Shown here piece by piece: positions 38,871 to 50,713 of a DNA stretch of 64,000 bases. Below the pieces are notes generated by a model. That model saw only the letters and a list, made by a program, of their open reading frames with translations. It ran no database searches and was not told where the DNA came from. Each line of letters starts with the position of its first letter. Positions within the stretch are counted from its first letter, which is position 1. The DNA comes from Callorhinus ursinus (Eukaryota > Chordata > Mammalia > Carnivora > Otariidae): the NCBI RefSeq assembly GCF_003265705.1, contig NW_020312894.1, positions 337,924 through 401,923 of the forward strand, read 5' to 3'. A program made the position numbers and the translations under genes.

Positions 38871-40454
38871 TACACAGTCTCAAAAGAAGAGGAGGGAGAG
38901 AAAGGATCAGAAAGAATGTATCAATACAGAATGGCGAAAGTCACTCCAAACTTGATGAAAAGCATTTACTACAGACCCAACAAGCTCGATGAGCCCCAAC
39001 TAGGATAAAACACAGACATATCACAGCTAAACTGTTGAAACCCAAAGACAAAGTCTTGAGAAGAGCAAGAGAGGAAAACCATGCCGGCAGAGCACCAGGA
39101 ATCTGGCTGACAGCTGACATCCTAGCAGAGACAGGACAGGCCGCGGCCCCGTCTTAGCAGACTGTGCAGGGGACGACAACGCTCTTAGGTGGCCAGTGTC
39201 ACCCTGACTCCAAGGGCAAAGACATTATACGGAAAAGAAAAGTATAGGCTAGTATTCTTTATGAACATTGACAAAAAATTCTTAATAAAATATTAAAACG
39301 CCTACAAAGGAATTTATGTTAGGAATGCAAAATTGATTTAATATTCAAAAATGAATTGATACGTTACACTATACGGACAAAATGAAGGACAAAGAACATG
39401 TGATCATTTTAATAGATGCAGAAAAAGAATCTGACAAAATCCAATACCCATTTATGATAAAATCTTTCAACTAAGAACACGCTTGATAAAAAGGAATGTA
39501 CAAAAAACCTACAGCAAACACCGTATTTCAGTGTAGGGTGGACAGCTTTCTCCTTAAGACTGGGTTTGGGAAGAAGACGCTGCTATTCAACACTGTACTG
39601 TCGTGCAGCAAAAGGCAAGAAAAAGAAGAAAATTATGCTTGAATTAGAATGGAAAAGTAAAACTGTCTTTATTTGCAGAGGATGTGATCCCATATTTAGA
39701 AAGTTCTAAGGAATCCAAAAAGAAATTACTAGAAGTAAATAAATTAGTAGCCAGATCTCAGGATATAGGATCAATATACAAAAATCAGTCTTCTCTATAT
39801 ACTAGGAATGAACAATTTTACTGAGATTAGGAAAAAAGTTCATTCATAATAGCACTGAAAACAATGAAATAGAAATAAATTTAACAAAAGAAACACAAGA
39901 CTAGGGCTGAGAGAAATTACAGATCTAAATACATGGAGAAGTGTTCCACGTTCATGGATTGGAAGATTCAATTTTGTTAAGATGGCAATTCTCCCAAAAC
40001 TGATTTGTAGATTCAATGCAACTCCTATCAAATTCCTTGCAGGATTCTTTGTAGAAATCTGCAAGCTGATCCTAAAATTTATGTGAAAAGGTGCAAAACT
40101 CAGAAGAGTCAAAACAAATTTCTAATAGATGGACGAAGTTGGAAGACACACACTACTTCCATTTCAAAACCTGCCATAAAGCCACAGTGATAAAGGATGT
40201 GCCACGTGCATGAGGATTGGTATATAGATGAGTGAAATGGAATTAAGGGTCTAGAAATAAACCCATGTAAATATGGACAACGAATTTTTGACAAAGATGT
40301 CAAGACAATTTGATATGGAAAAGTGACTGTTTTCAACAAAAGGTGCTGAGACAAGTGAATGTCCATATGCAAAAAAAAAAAAACACCCACAAAACAATTT
40401 AGATGTATACCCTACATTGCACACACAAAAGTTAATTCAAAATGCATCATTCTA

Positions 40455-40587
40455 GGGGCACCTGGGTGGCTCAGTCGGTTAAGCTTCCGACTCTTGATCT
40501 CAGCTCAGATCTTGCAATTAGTGTTGTGAATTCAAGCCCCATGATGGGCTCCACGCTGGGCATGGAGCCTACTTTAAAAAAAAAAAA
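40455..40587 (+). repeat. Older SINEC copy inside L1
   Basis: Head ggggcacctgggtggctcag, short body, poly-A. Near-identical flanks of 17 bases (tcaaaatgc[a/t]tcattct) lie at 40437 and 40588. Confidence 0.9.
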
Positions 40588-41029
40588 TCAAAATGCTTCA
40601 TTCTTAAATGTGAAAGCTAAAATTGTAAAACCTCTGGAAGAAAAAAAAATGAGAAAATTTACAGCACCAAAAACATGGTACAGAAAAGAAAAAAACGGAC
40701 ATTGGACCTCATCGAAATGACCAACTTTTGCACTTCAAAAGACACCACGAAGAAAATGAAAAGACAAGTCATAGATTGTGAGACACTGTTTGTGAATTAT
40801 GTATTTGATAAAGGACTTGTATGCAGAATATATAAAGAGTTCTTACAACTCAATAATAAGACAAAAAACCCCACTGAAAAATATTTGGAACATTTGAACA
40901 GATATTTCATCAAAAATATAAGAGGCTAATAAATCCATAAAGAGATGCTTAGTTAGAATCATTAGTTATTAGGGATTCGATTTCAAAACACAGTGAAATA
41001 TCACTACTGCCCACTAGGTCAGTGTTAGG

Positions 41030-41530
41030 GCAGAATCATTCCCCCCAAAACTCTTACGTTGAAGTTCTAACCCTCAGCACAATGTGGCTGTATTTGGATA
41101 TGGGATCTTTAAAGAGATAATTAAGTTAAAATGAGGTCATAGGGGGCGCACCTGACTGGCTCAGTTGGGGGAGCATGCAGCTCTTGATCTGGGAGTCCTG
41201 AGTTCAAGCCCTGATTTGGGTGTAGAGATTACTTAAATAAATGAACTTGAAAAAAAAAAAAAGAGGTCATATGGGTCAGCCTAATCCATTCTGATTAGTG
41301 TCCTTATAAGAAGAGGAGGTGAAGACAGACGCGCAAGGAGGGAAGACCATCTGGAAACACAAGCCAAGGAGAGAAGCCTCCAAGGAAACCAGCCCTGCCC
41401 TTGGGAGCAGGCTTGTAGCCTCCAGCACCGTAAGGAACCCAATTCCTGTGGTTTAGCCGCCCAAGGGGCACTCTGTCATGGTGGCCCTACCTGACGGCCA
41501 CAGGTGGCTGTTTGGCTTCTGGAAAAAACA
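41030..41530 (+). repeat. MaLR-like LTR, split by a SINE
   Basis: Text such as ccccccaaaactcttacg, gtgtccttataagaagagg and the end cctgtggtttagccgccc follows the plan of old mammalian MaLR LTRs. The same type of sequence occurs reversed at 46204-46620. Confidence 0.5.
41142..41262 (+). repeat. Short SINEC copy inside the LTR
   Basis: Head gggcgcacctgactggctcag, poly-A end, flanked by gaggtcata at 41133-41141 and 41263-41271. Confidence 0.88.
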
Positions 41531-42219
41531 CAGACAATAACAAATGTTGGCAGGAGGTGGAGAGAGTAGAACCCTTGTCCAGTTCTGGTGGGAATGTAAA
41601 ACGGTGCAGCCCCTTTGGGAAAAGGTTAGCATTTTCTTAAAAAGTTCAACGTAAGCTACCGTCTGACCTATAGCAATCCCACTCTTAGGTACCTACCCAG
41701 AGAAGTGAGGCCAATGTCCACACAAATACAAGTATGACGTTCCCAGCAACACCGTCTACAACAGACAAAGCTGGAAACAGTCCAGGGGCCCATCAGCGGA
41801 TCAAAGGGGGCCTAGCCAGACCGTGGCTTTACTCAAATTTTCTTCAACAGCCGAAGAGACCAATCACTGATAACATGCTCTTTTCCTTGCTGTCTTCCAC
41901 CAGCTGGGAGCCAGGGATGTGGAGCCTGACCCCAGCAGGGCTGAGCCCCCGCACTCAATCGCTGGACAAACGCCCAGGGAGCACCTTCTGTATGGGGGCA
42001 AGGTGCAGGTGCTGGGGCACAACAGTGACCAAGAAGGACAGGCTTACCCTAGGAAAGCTGACGGCCCAGGGGCTTCAGGCGCTGAGACATGAGGAGGCCT
42101 TCCTCTGGGGGCGTGAAGGCCAAGCCAAGGGGAGCAAGAAGGACAGTCTGAGCACCTGACCAAGGTCGCGGGGGACAGCCTCGATACCCCAGGCCCAGGA
42201 GCAGCCTAGGCTCAGCTGG

Positions 42220-43640
42220 CCAGGGTGTCTGCTCCCCTGCAGTGAGGCGGTGGGAGTGTGAGGGGTGTGCGTGTTTAGTCTATACTCCCCCACACCCCGC
42301 ACAGCTCCGATGGGGGGGTGGGCACAGTGGGAGTACAGCCGCGGCAGCAGACGCAAGTGCTCCGGTCCCTCCGCCCGCGTCTCCCAGGCAACAGCAGCCT
42401 CGGTCTCGGCTCGGCCCCTCCCCCGCCCCGCCCCGGCTGCGAAGCGTCTGGAACCGCATCCTTCCTCCGCATCGTCGTCCTGCGACCGCATCCTGCAACA
42501 GCTGCCCGTTGGAGCCGCCTGTGAGCCATTTCCACATTTCTCCTTGTGGAGCGGGGGCAAGGGGGGCCGAGTGTGTGCAGGGGAGTGTGCACGGGTGTGT
42601 GAGGTCCGTGTACAGGTGCGTGTGCAGGTGCGTGTGCAAGATGCGTGTGCAGGGATGGGGGCACTGCGGTTGACCCAATGGCAGCCAGGTCGAGCCGGGG
42701 GTCTCTGCTGACCGGAGCGGGGGTGCTGTCCCCACGCCTCCCCGACGATCGGGGGGGCCTCCGCGGGGTGAGCCGCTGCCTGGACCTTCCAGAAGAACCG
42801 TAGGTATCCAGCCTTGCACAGACCCGACGGCTGCCCGGATCTCCGGTCCTCAGCACAGCGGGACAGCTTGGGTGGGGGTCGGACTGCTGAACATCGGCTC
42901 CCTCACCATGGTCTGAGAGAGCCCCTAGGAGGTGGGGGTCCCCGAGGTGGGGAGGGGGTGCCAGTTCCAGAACCCGTTCAGCTCTGTCTGAGGGTGGGAG
43001 AGAGCGGGNNNNNNNNNNNNNNNNNNNNNNNNNNNNNNNNNNNNNNNNNNNNNNNNNNNNNNNNNNNNNNNNNNNNNNNNNNNNNNNNNNNNNNNNNNNN
43101 NNNNNNNNGGGGGAAGCGTCGAGGCAGAAGGCGTCGGACGAACCAGATCACCGAGAAACATTGCTGGCACCGAGATTGGGGTGGCTGTGGCGGGGGCAGC
43201 TGCGTGGTGGCCAGGAGGCAGGCAGAAGGGTATTTCTCCAGAACCACCTGCCGCAGCCCCTGGACTCGGGGCCACAGGTGGCTGGTATGTGGGAAGCCAA
43301 AGCTGGGTGCAGACCTGCGCTTCCCCTCTCGGGACTGCGCTGACGCTCGCAGTTCACCTACCCTTGAACCAAAAGCCAAACCCAGCACCCGCCCGCAGAG
43401 CCTCTGGTGGGGGCTGCGGCGGGGGCGGGGGCGGGGGGAGTGAGGCGGGGGCGGGGGTGTGCGCTCCGCGGGGTTTCAGCAAAGCACGCAGTGCCCTGCG
43501 CTCCGCAGTCACATGCACGCTCTCGACACGCGCAGGACGCTCGTGCCCAGCCCGCGCAAGCCCGCGCTGGTGCGCACTGGCGCGCACCCTTCTGAGTGAC
43601 GCAGCATTCGAGGGGGGGCGGTGAATACGAGTCTGCGACC
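42220..43640 (+). promoter_or_regulatory. CpG island with assembly gap, candidate CALY promoter
   Basis: GC- and CpG-rich DNA with GC boxes (cccctcccccgccccgccccgg at about 42416-42437; ggcgggggcgggggcggggg at about 43417) about 5-6 kb upstream of the first coding CALY exon. That exon opens with a splice acceptor, so a noncoding first exon is expected upstream. No splice donor has been proven here. Confidence 0.45.
43009..43108. other. Assembly gap (100 N)
   Basis: Exactly 100 N inside a GC-rich island. The round number suggests a gap of unknown true size. Open frames crossing it are meaningless. Confidence 0.99.
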
Positions 43641-45430
43641 CGCGGATCTGCAGCCGGGCTTCTGTAGTGTTTTCAGCTGAGGGCCCTTGTCCCGCCTCTT
43701 CATCGGTGCGTCGGTCCAGCAGCACAGCCTCACCGCCCCATCCCGTGCCCCCTCCCCAAACGTCGGAGAGGAGCATGCACCGCCCCGACCCAGGAGCCCA
43801 CAGCGGGTGGGGAGCAGTCGACCCGCTGGAGAAGACACAATTACATCGCAGGGTGGAGGGAGGGGGGGCCAGTGGGAGGAATAGGAGTGACCCCCCCCAG
43901 TCCACAGAGTTCTGTGTCTGTCGTGTGAATGAGCCCAGCCAGCTTCCCCAGAGGGTCCCCATGACTCAGCGAGGGAAACGAATGTTCGGGGGAGGGAGTC
44001 CCACATGTAGCCCAGCCCCTTCCCCAGCATTCTGCCTGGGGCATGAGGCCTGGAACCAGGAGCGGAGAGTCCAGAAGGCCCCAAATAATCTCCTTTCCTT
44101 CACGAAGATGTGTCATCCCCGGCTCCGTTTCCATGGAAACCCACGATGACGCAACATGGACGTCAAGCCATGTCGGAGGAGTTGGAGCTTAGGTTTGGCT
44201 CCTAGAGGACCCCAGAGGCGGAGCTCCTTGTAGGGAGACTGGGCAGACCCCGGCCCAGCCTTCCAGCGGGCGTGGCCAGCAACCCGAGATTGGCAGGGCT
44301 GCGGGGCTGCGGGGCGGCCACAAGATCTTCCCCTCCGCACTCTCCTCTGCAAACCATAGGCTGGATTTGTGAGCCACTGGGGCACTGGGGCCAGAAGGCC
44401 TCCAGCCTCCTCCCCCCCCCCCCCAAGCCCCACCCCCCCCGCCCCTGCGAAGCTCCCCTCCAGCCCTGGGCACTTGCTGCCCCCCCTCCCCCGCCCCTCC
44501 CCTACAGTCCCCTGTCGGTCCTTCCCTCCGTGACACTTTCCCAGCACTCCTGAGCCGTTTTCTTCCTCGCGCTGCAAAGCCCGACCTCTTTATATTTATA
44601 TTCCGGTGGTTCCTTGTCCATCTCTGCCTCACAGAGAGCGGACGTCGTCTGCATGGTCCGCCTGAAGAATAACCCATTGCGCGCCTGTCTGGGGCAGGTG
44701 CGGACTTGTCCGTGAGTCCTCCCCAGGCTGCTCCCCTGCCAAGCCCGACTCTCCTCAGGAAAAGCCCTCCAGCCAGGGAGTGGGAGTTGGGGACGCTTCG
44801 CTGACCTGAAAGGGCCCTGGGCCAGGCGCGTAAATCCAAGGAAGGGCCCCAGGTCAGGGCCCTAATGGGACCTCCCTCCCTGGAGCGCCGGGGAAGTCCA
44901 CGATGGGGGTGCCCCTCTCTTGCCTAGCTGGCTGCTTCTTGCCTGCCCCACAGTGCCGCTCCTGGCCACCCCTCCCCTTTGTCCTACACAGCCCTGACCT
45001 CCCTGCCCAGCACCTTGCATACTCTCCATCCTGGGCATCTCTCTGCCTCTGGGTGGGAGCTCCTCCTCTGCATTCCCACCCTGCCTCACCCTGGCCTCTG
45101 GGGTGTGAGAGACTGGGTCACCTATGGGCCTGGTAGGCACCTGCGCTGGTGGGGCTGCTAGAGTGAGAGGCGTTTGGGGATGGCGAAGTCCCCTAGGGCA
45201 GAAGTTTGGGGATTCAGAGGCACAGCGGCCTTTGTAGGGTGTGTGCAGGCAGTGGCCAGGGAGGGAAGCACAGCCCCTGGGGCTCAGCCCTTTGGTCCTC
45301 ACAAGGAAGGGAATCGAGGGACAGCCAAGACACTGCGACCAAGGGGCTCACCTTCTCTGATCAGGGTCCAAATCCTGGGGGAGGGCATGGGGTAGCTGTA
45401 CCTCTGCCACCAGCTTGCTGTCCTTTGGTT
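43640..45430. other. GC-rich intergenic DNA upstream of CALY
   Basis: No coding exon recognised. Long C homopolymers occur at about 44412-44450. A TGACTCAGC site (AP-1/Maf type) lies at about 43963. Confidence 0.35.
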
Positions 45431-47790
45431 GTTGGTTTCGTTTATTTTGAACTCTTTTTGTTGTGAAATATAATGAATATTGAGAAGAGGACATAAAACA
45501 AACATGTGGTTTAGTGACTTAAGGTAAGTGCTCCCCGGTCATGCACCATCCAAGTGAAGCCTAGAAATCCCCACCTGTCCCTGAAGCCGCTCCCCTCCCC
45601 CAAAGGCACAGCCACCCAGACTCTCCAGACACAGGAGCAGTTAATTGGTCTGGACCCCTGGAGTGCGTGTCCCTAATTGCCCGAGATTGGTTCCTAAAGG
45701 TTATGGTTAGAGTTGGCTTGTTCTTGAACCTGCCTTTGTGCCTGGCTGCTTTTGGCCAGCCTCATTTTGTGGGATTCCAGGCTGTGCTTGCTGTGACCCT
45801 TCACTTGCTAGGAATGCCTCCGTTGATTGACTTGTTTTACTCTGGGTGATGCGTGGTGCTGTGTACTTCTGTGGGAATAGCACTGCTTTCCAAGTTCATG
45901 CACCCCGTCTCTTTGCTGGGTGTGCACCCTGGAATGAGGACTGGTCAAGGTTCGACGTGTGGATTCTGTGAGTTGACACCACCTGTGTGGCATCTTTTGT
46001 GCCTTGAGCTCTCCTGGGTTTGGATGGGCTTCAGTATATCTCTTTAAGCTGGTTCTAATTGGTCTCCCTCTGGACTAATGAGGGTGAGCACCTTTTTAGT
46101 ACTCATGGCTGTTTGAAATCCTTCTCTGTCCATTTTTTTATTGGGTTTATCTATCTTTTTCTTTATCAACTTGAGCTGTTCTTTACATACTTTAGATATC
46201 TGCCCTGTATTGGCTTCCTTGGGCAGCTGTGACAAATTACCACAACTGGCTAGCTTAAAACAACAGACATTTATTCTTTCACAGGCTTATGGAGGCAAGA
46301 AGCTGGAAATCAAGAACTGGGAAGGGCTGTGCTCCCTTTGAGGCTCTAGGGAAGGATCCTTCCTGCCTCTCCCAGCTTCTGGCGACACCAGGTGTCCCTT
46401 CTCTCGTGAATGCATCCTTCCAGCCTCTGCCTCCATGTTGACATGACCACCTCCCTGTGTGTGTCCAGATTTCCCCCTTCTACAAGAACACCAGTCATTG
46501 GGTTAGGGCCCCTGTAATCCAGTGTGACGTCACCTTCACTTGATCACATCTCCAAAGACCCTATTTCCTAGTAAGGTTACACGCACAGGTAGCAGGGGTT
46601 AGGACCTGAACATTTCTTGTTGACGAACCCACAAGTCCTTTGCATGTTGCAAATATCTTCTCCGGTCTTGCTTTCTGTTTCCGTTCTTTGAAGGCTATGT
46701 TTTGATAAGCGGGAGTTCTTAATTTTAATGTATTCCTTTTATGGTTAGTACTTATTTCTCATATTGAGGAACTCTTTCCCTCCCCCAGACCAGGAAAATA
46801 TTCTCCTGTATTATTTTCAAGATGCTTTCCTAACTTAGGTGTATCCACCTGGAGTAGATTTCTATGTGTGATGGGAGGTAGGGATCAGGTCCCTGTTTTC
46901 CGTGTGGACATCTGTTTATCAAAAGGTGGCCATGCCGCCTGCTTTGCATGGCATCTCTGTCGCAAATCCGTGGTCCCTGTGTGTGGGGTGTGTCACACGG
47001 AGCTTTGTGCACCACACGTCAGTACCACACGGCTGTGTAAGCTGGGTGCCTGGCGGATGAATACCCCCTTGTTCTCCAAGATGTCACATGTGTTCTTGTT
47101 CCTTTCCTTTTTGTATAAAATTACAATGCTTGGCAAGTTCACACACAAAAAAATTCTTTGGGGCTGTTGATTGGTATTTATTGATTCTACAGATACATTT
47201 TGGGGGGAAATGACATTTTTAAATGTGGAACCTTCCAAAATCCATGACCGTTTTGTTCCCCACTTGTTAAGGCAGTTAGGTCTCCTTTTGTCTTAGTCAA
47301 TGTTTTGCCTGAGGTCTTCCATGATTTTCCATATGGAATTTCTTTCCATTTCTCTGAAGTCTGTTCCTGAGCATTTGGTATTTCCAATACCGTTTAAATG
47401 GAGTCTTTCAAAAACTTATTTTCTAATTTTTTGTCACTGATACATAGAAATATAATGACTCCTAAAAGCCTTGGATGGACCCTGCTGGACTCACTCTTCA
47501 AGCTTTGTAATGGATCCACAGATTCACGTGGATTTTCTACACACACAATGTTCGATCCATGAACAGTCAGAGTATTACCTGATCTCGTCCAGGCCTGTTA
47601 TCTCTTATCCAGTTTTCCTGCCCTACAGCTTGGCTCAGACATCCAGCACCATGATTTATAGAACTGATAATAAAAGGCCTTTTTATCTCCTTCCTCATCT
47701 AAAAGGCAAAGCTTTCACTGTTTACATTCAATAAGGATTGCTGTAGGGATTTTTGTGGACGGCCTTTATCAATCAGATTAAGGAAGTTTC
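45430..47790 (-). mobile_element. Antisense L1 relic with nested LTR
   Basis: Antisense L1-like text runs before and after an inserted LTR: ctgttctttacatacttt to the left; ttgcaaatatcttctccg and ttcttaattttaatg to the right. Frames are destroyed. Confidence 0.55.
46204..46620 (-). repeat. Old LTR-like repeat nested in L1
   Basis: Well-known mammalian repeat text: ggcagctgtgacaaattacc, agcttaaaacaacagaca, catttattctttcacagg, ctctcccagcttctggcg. It interrupts the L1 at about 46204. Confidence 0.65.
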
Positions 47791-47888
47791 CTTCTGCCCC
47801 TAGAGTGCTAATAGACTTTTAAAATAATAAACAGATGTTGAATCTTGTCAAATACTTTTCCAGATATTATTTAAATTGATCAGATGAT

Positions 47889-48079
47889 TTTTTAAAAAGA
47901 TTTTATTTATGTATTTACTTATTTTAGGGGAAGGGGGGAGGGACGGGGGAGAAAGAGAATCTGGGAGTCCCCACTGAGCACAGAGCCAGATCCAGGTCTC
48001 GGTCCCAGGACCTTGAGATCATGACCTGAGCCGAAATCAAGAGTCTGACACTTACCCAACTGAGGCACCCAGGTGCCCT
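47889..48079 (-). repeat. SINEC carnivore SINE upstream of CALY
   Basis: Minus-strand copy: aaagattttatttatgtatt, diverged body, head ending acccaggtgccc. It lies about 370 bases before the CALY start codon. Confidence 0.88.
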
Positions 48080-48450
48080 GGGGTCATTTTCTTTAAGCAC
48101 AATAGCTGCCCTTAGAATGTGCCCTAGAGCAGGCTGGCTAATGGCACACTCTGCCAGTGTTGTGTGTCTGGGCAGTCACTGGTCAGACACACCACCCTGT
48201 CCATGGCTTTGGGACCCACGGGGAGACCAGAGGGCAGGAAGGGACTAGAGGCCTGTGGCTGAACAGGCCCAGTTTGTCCTGAGAGGCTGGCCTGTCCGTG
48301 CATGGCCTGCCCTGGCTCTGGCATGAGGAACACTGGGGCCAGCCTGGGGCCCTCTCGCTCCCTCATAAGCTGGCACGGACATCTGCTAGGTGGTGAGTGG
48401 GCAGTAACCTGTGTCTACACCTCTGCACAGGACAAGGACCACCGTGCACC

Positions 48451-50377
48451 ATGGTGAAGCTGGGTTGCAGCTTCTCTGGGAAGCCGGGCAAAGACCCTGG
48501 GCACCAGGACGGGGCTACCACGGACAGCGTCCCTCTGATCAGTCCCCTGGACGTCAGCCAGCTCCAGCCACCATTCCCTGACCAGGTGAGGGCCTCGGTC
48601 AGCGGGAAGGGCCGCCAGCAGGGGCTCAGCAAGCAAAAATGCCCACCCTGCCCTGTGGGCCCAAGACAGGGTCTTTGGGCAACGACTGAGGGAGAGCCTT
48701 TTTCTGGAGGAATCTGTAGGAAGCAGAACTCAGCTCTGGTGTAGTCCTGCCTGACCCCAGCTGAGCTCTGGAGCATGGCTGGCATCAGAAGTTGTCCCAG
48801 CAGGAGGGGAGGGGGCAGCCATCTGTACCCATGTCAGTCAACTTTTGGCCAAGGGCAGTTCTCCGGGGATCTGGGGGGGCTTCAGTGGTGTCTACTATAG
48901 TTCTGGACCTTGTACTCAACAGACAGGTGGGAAGGCTCAGTGCTTGCCCCTTGGGAGCACTCACAGAGCACAGGACTGTACTTGCCTGCACCGCATGTGG
49001 TAGGGGCCTCAAGACTCTGGGAGCCAGAGGAGAAGTCAGGGTGGACTTCTTGGAGGAGGGAGCCAAGATGTGGAACAGCTACAGGGGAAGCTCCTGGCAA
49101 GGAGAGCTGACACCCTTAGAATTGAAGGCAGCCCTCAGACTGAGGGCCTCCATCTGTGGTGTGGCCAGGCCCCAGGGCTGCCATGGCCCAGCAGGCATCC
49201 AGCATCCACCTTCCCTTAGCCTTGGCTCGTAACCAATGGAGCCTAGCCACTAGACAGTCCTGGCAGCTGGTCAGCACCCACACCATTGCTGGGCAGCTGA
49301 CCCCTGGACCCCTCACAGTCCTCCCAGTTCAGGGTCCTCCAGGTCCTCTCTTTCCACAGGTGGTTATCAAGACACAGACGGAATACCAGCTGTCCTCCCC
49401 GGACCAGCCAAAGAAGTTCCCCGACCTGGAGGCCCAGAAGCTGGCCTGTAACCACCCAGAGGAAGGGCGCAGGGTAACCCAACCCTCCCAGTCCCATGCT
49501 GCCCAGGGGTCGATTCCAGGGGGGGTTCAGGGCAGAGGAGATGGTGAGCAGGCAGCTGTAGGCATGGGTACCCATGCTCTGAGCCAGGTTGGCTGGGGTC
49601 CCCTTGCTCTCTCGGCTGCTCTCACCCCATTCAGAGGCCTTCGCCAGAAGCACTCCCCCGGCAGAGGCCAGTGAGCCCCTGACCCCTGCCCTGCCCTTGC
49701 CGCGGCTTCACAGCCCCCTCCACGGGGTCCCTCTCCTTTTCACCCGCCCCTGCAGCTGCCCACCGCACGGATGATCGCCTTTGCCATGGCGCTCCTGGGC
49801 TGCGTCCTAATCATGTACAAGGCCATCTGGTACGACCAGTTCACTTGCCCCGACGGCTTCCTGCTTCGGGTAAGGCCTGGCGAGCTGCAGAACGGGGTGG
49901 GGCGTGGGGCCATCCAGGCCTTCCCGTGCTCCGATGCCGCTGGGCAGAGTGCCAGGGAGGGTCCCACGGAGGGGTCCGCGTGGAAGCGTGGGAGGCGGGC
50001 TGCCTCGGGTCCCGCCCTCTGCCCTCCTACCCCGCCCCTGACCCGCCCCCTCCCGCAGCACAAGATCTGCACCCCGCTGACCCTGGAGATGTACTACACC
50101 GAGATGGACCCCGAGCGCCACCGCAGCATCCTGGCCGCCATCGGGGCCTACCCGCTGAGCCGCAAGCACGGCACGGAGACACCCTCGGCCTGGGGGGGGG
50201 AGCTACCGCGCAGTCAAGGAGGGGCCCAAGGCGCCCACCCAGGCGGGCGCGGCGGGGGCGGCGGCGGCGGCGGCGGGGGCGGCGGCCACCGAGCCCCCCG
50301 GCAAGACCTCCGCGCTGGGAGAGAAAGAGGCAGCGCGGAAGGCGGCAGGCAGCGTCCCGCCCCCGGCCCCCCAGTGA
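48451..50377 (+). CDS. CALY: Calcyon, neuron-specific vesicular protein, with an apparent frameshift
   Basis: Single-pass membrane protein of the NSG/calcyon family. It acts in clathrin-mediated endocytosis and endosomal sorting in neurons and was first described as a dopamine D1 receptor interactor. Coding exons: 48451-48585 (MVKLGCSFSGKPGKDPG), 49360-49473 (VVIKTQTEYQLSSPDQ), 49756-49869 and 50059-50377. The third encodes the membrane segment MIAFAMALLGCVLIMYKAIW and FTCPDGFLLR; the last encodes CTPLTLEMYYTEMDPERHRS. A splice acceptor at 48430 suggests the first coding exon starts at 48431 with a little 5' UTR, so a noncoding exon 1 lies upstream. The last exon has a run of nine G at 50192-50200. 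Reading straight through shifts frame and stops at 50403. The next frame keeps the family C terminus (YRAVKEGPKAPTQAG, KEAARKAAG) and ends at TGA 50375-50377, for about 226 residues against 217 in human. Confidence 0.9.
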
Positions 50378-50707
50378 GGCCTCCGCACCCGCAGCCCGGG
50401 TAGGTGTGCTTGGGGGGAGGGGCGGGGAGGAGGGGACGGGGGCGGGGTCACGGGACCTGGAAGCGGAGGTCCCGTGCGGGGCTCAGCCATGCAATTCTTC
50501 CCACGCAGGTGGGCGGTGGGGGGTCGTGTACCCTCCTCGCAGCGCCCGCTCTCGCCCCTCCTCCCCTCTGTCTCGGCAGCGGCCCGCGCCGGCACCTGTG
50601 ACAGCCCTCGCCCGACGCTCTCACATCCTGTGGTCGTGCCCCTGCTTCCAGGACCCCTTGCTGATGCCCCCTGCCCCCTGAGCTTCTAGCTCTGTTGCTT
50701 TTCTCTA

Positions 50708-50713
50708 AGTAAA
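50708..50713 (+). other. Probable CALY polyadenylation signal (AGTAAA)
   Basis: A variant AGTAAA about 330 bases after the conserved-frame CALY stop, followed by a T/G-rich stretch. No AATAAA is nearer, so this is the best candidate for the 3' end. Confidence 0.4.

Larger units (their letters stand above)
37985..41850 (+). mobile_element. Composite relic L1 with later insertions
   Basis: After an antisense L1 scrap (about 38030-38180), plus-strand text follows L1 order. About 38190-39240 resembles the ORF1 region (ctagagggtttagtagaaga, gaccaaaaaagaagaaaaatg, ctcgatgagccccaactagg). About 39240-40930 resembles the ORF2 3' half (ccattttaatagatgcagaa, aatttatgtgaaaaggtgca). About 41535-41850 is its end (ttctggtgggaatgtaaaac). 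SINEs at 38505, 40455 and 41142 and an LTR at about 41030 split it. All frames are broken. Confidence 0.65.

Noticed and set aside
42814..43443. 209-codon frame at the N gap
   Set aside because: A third of it is undetermined N and the rest is CpG-island sequence.
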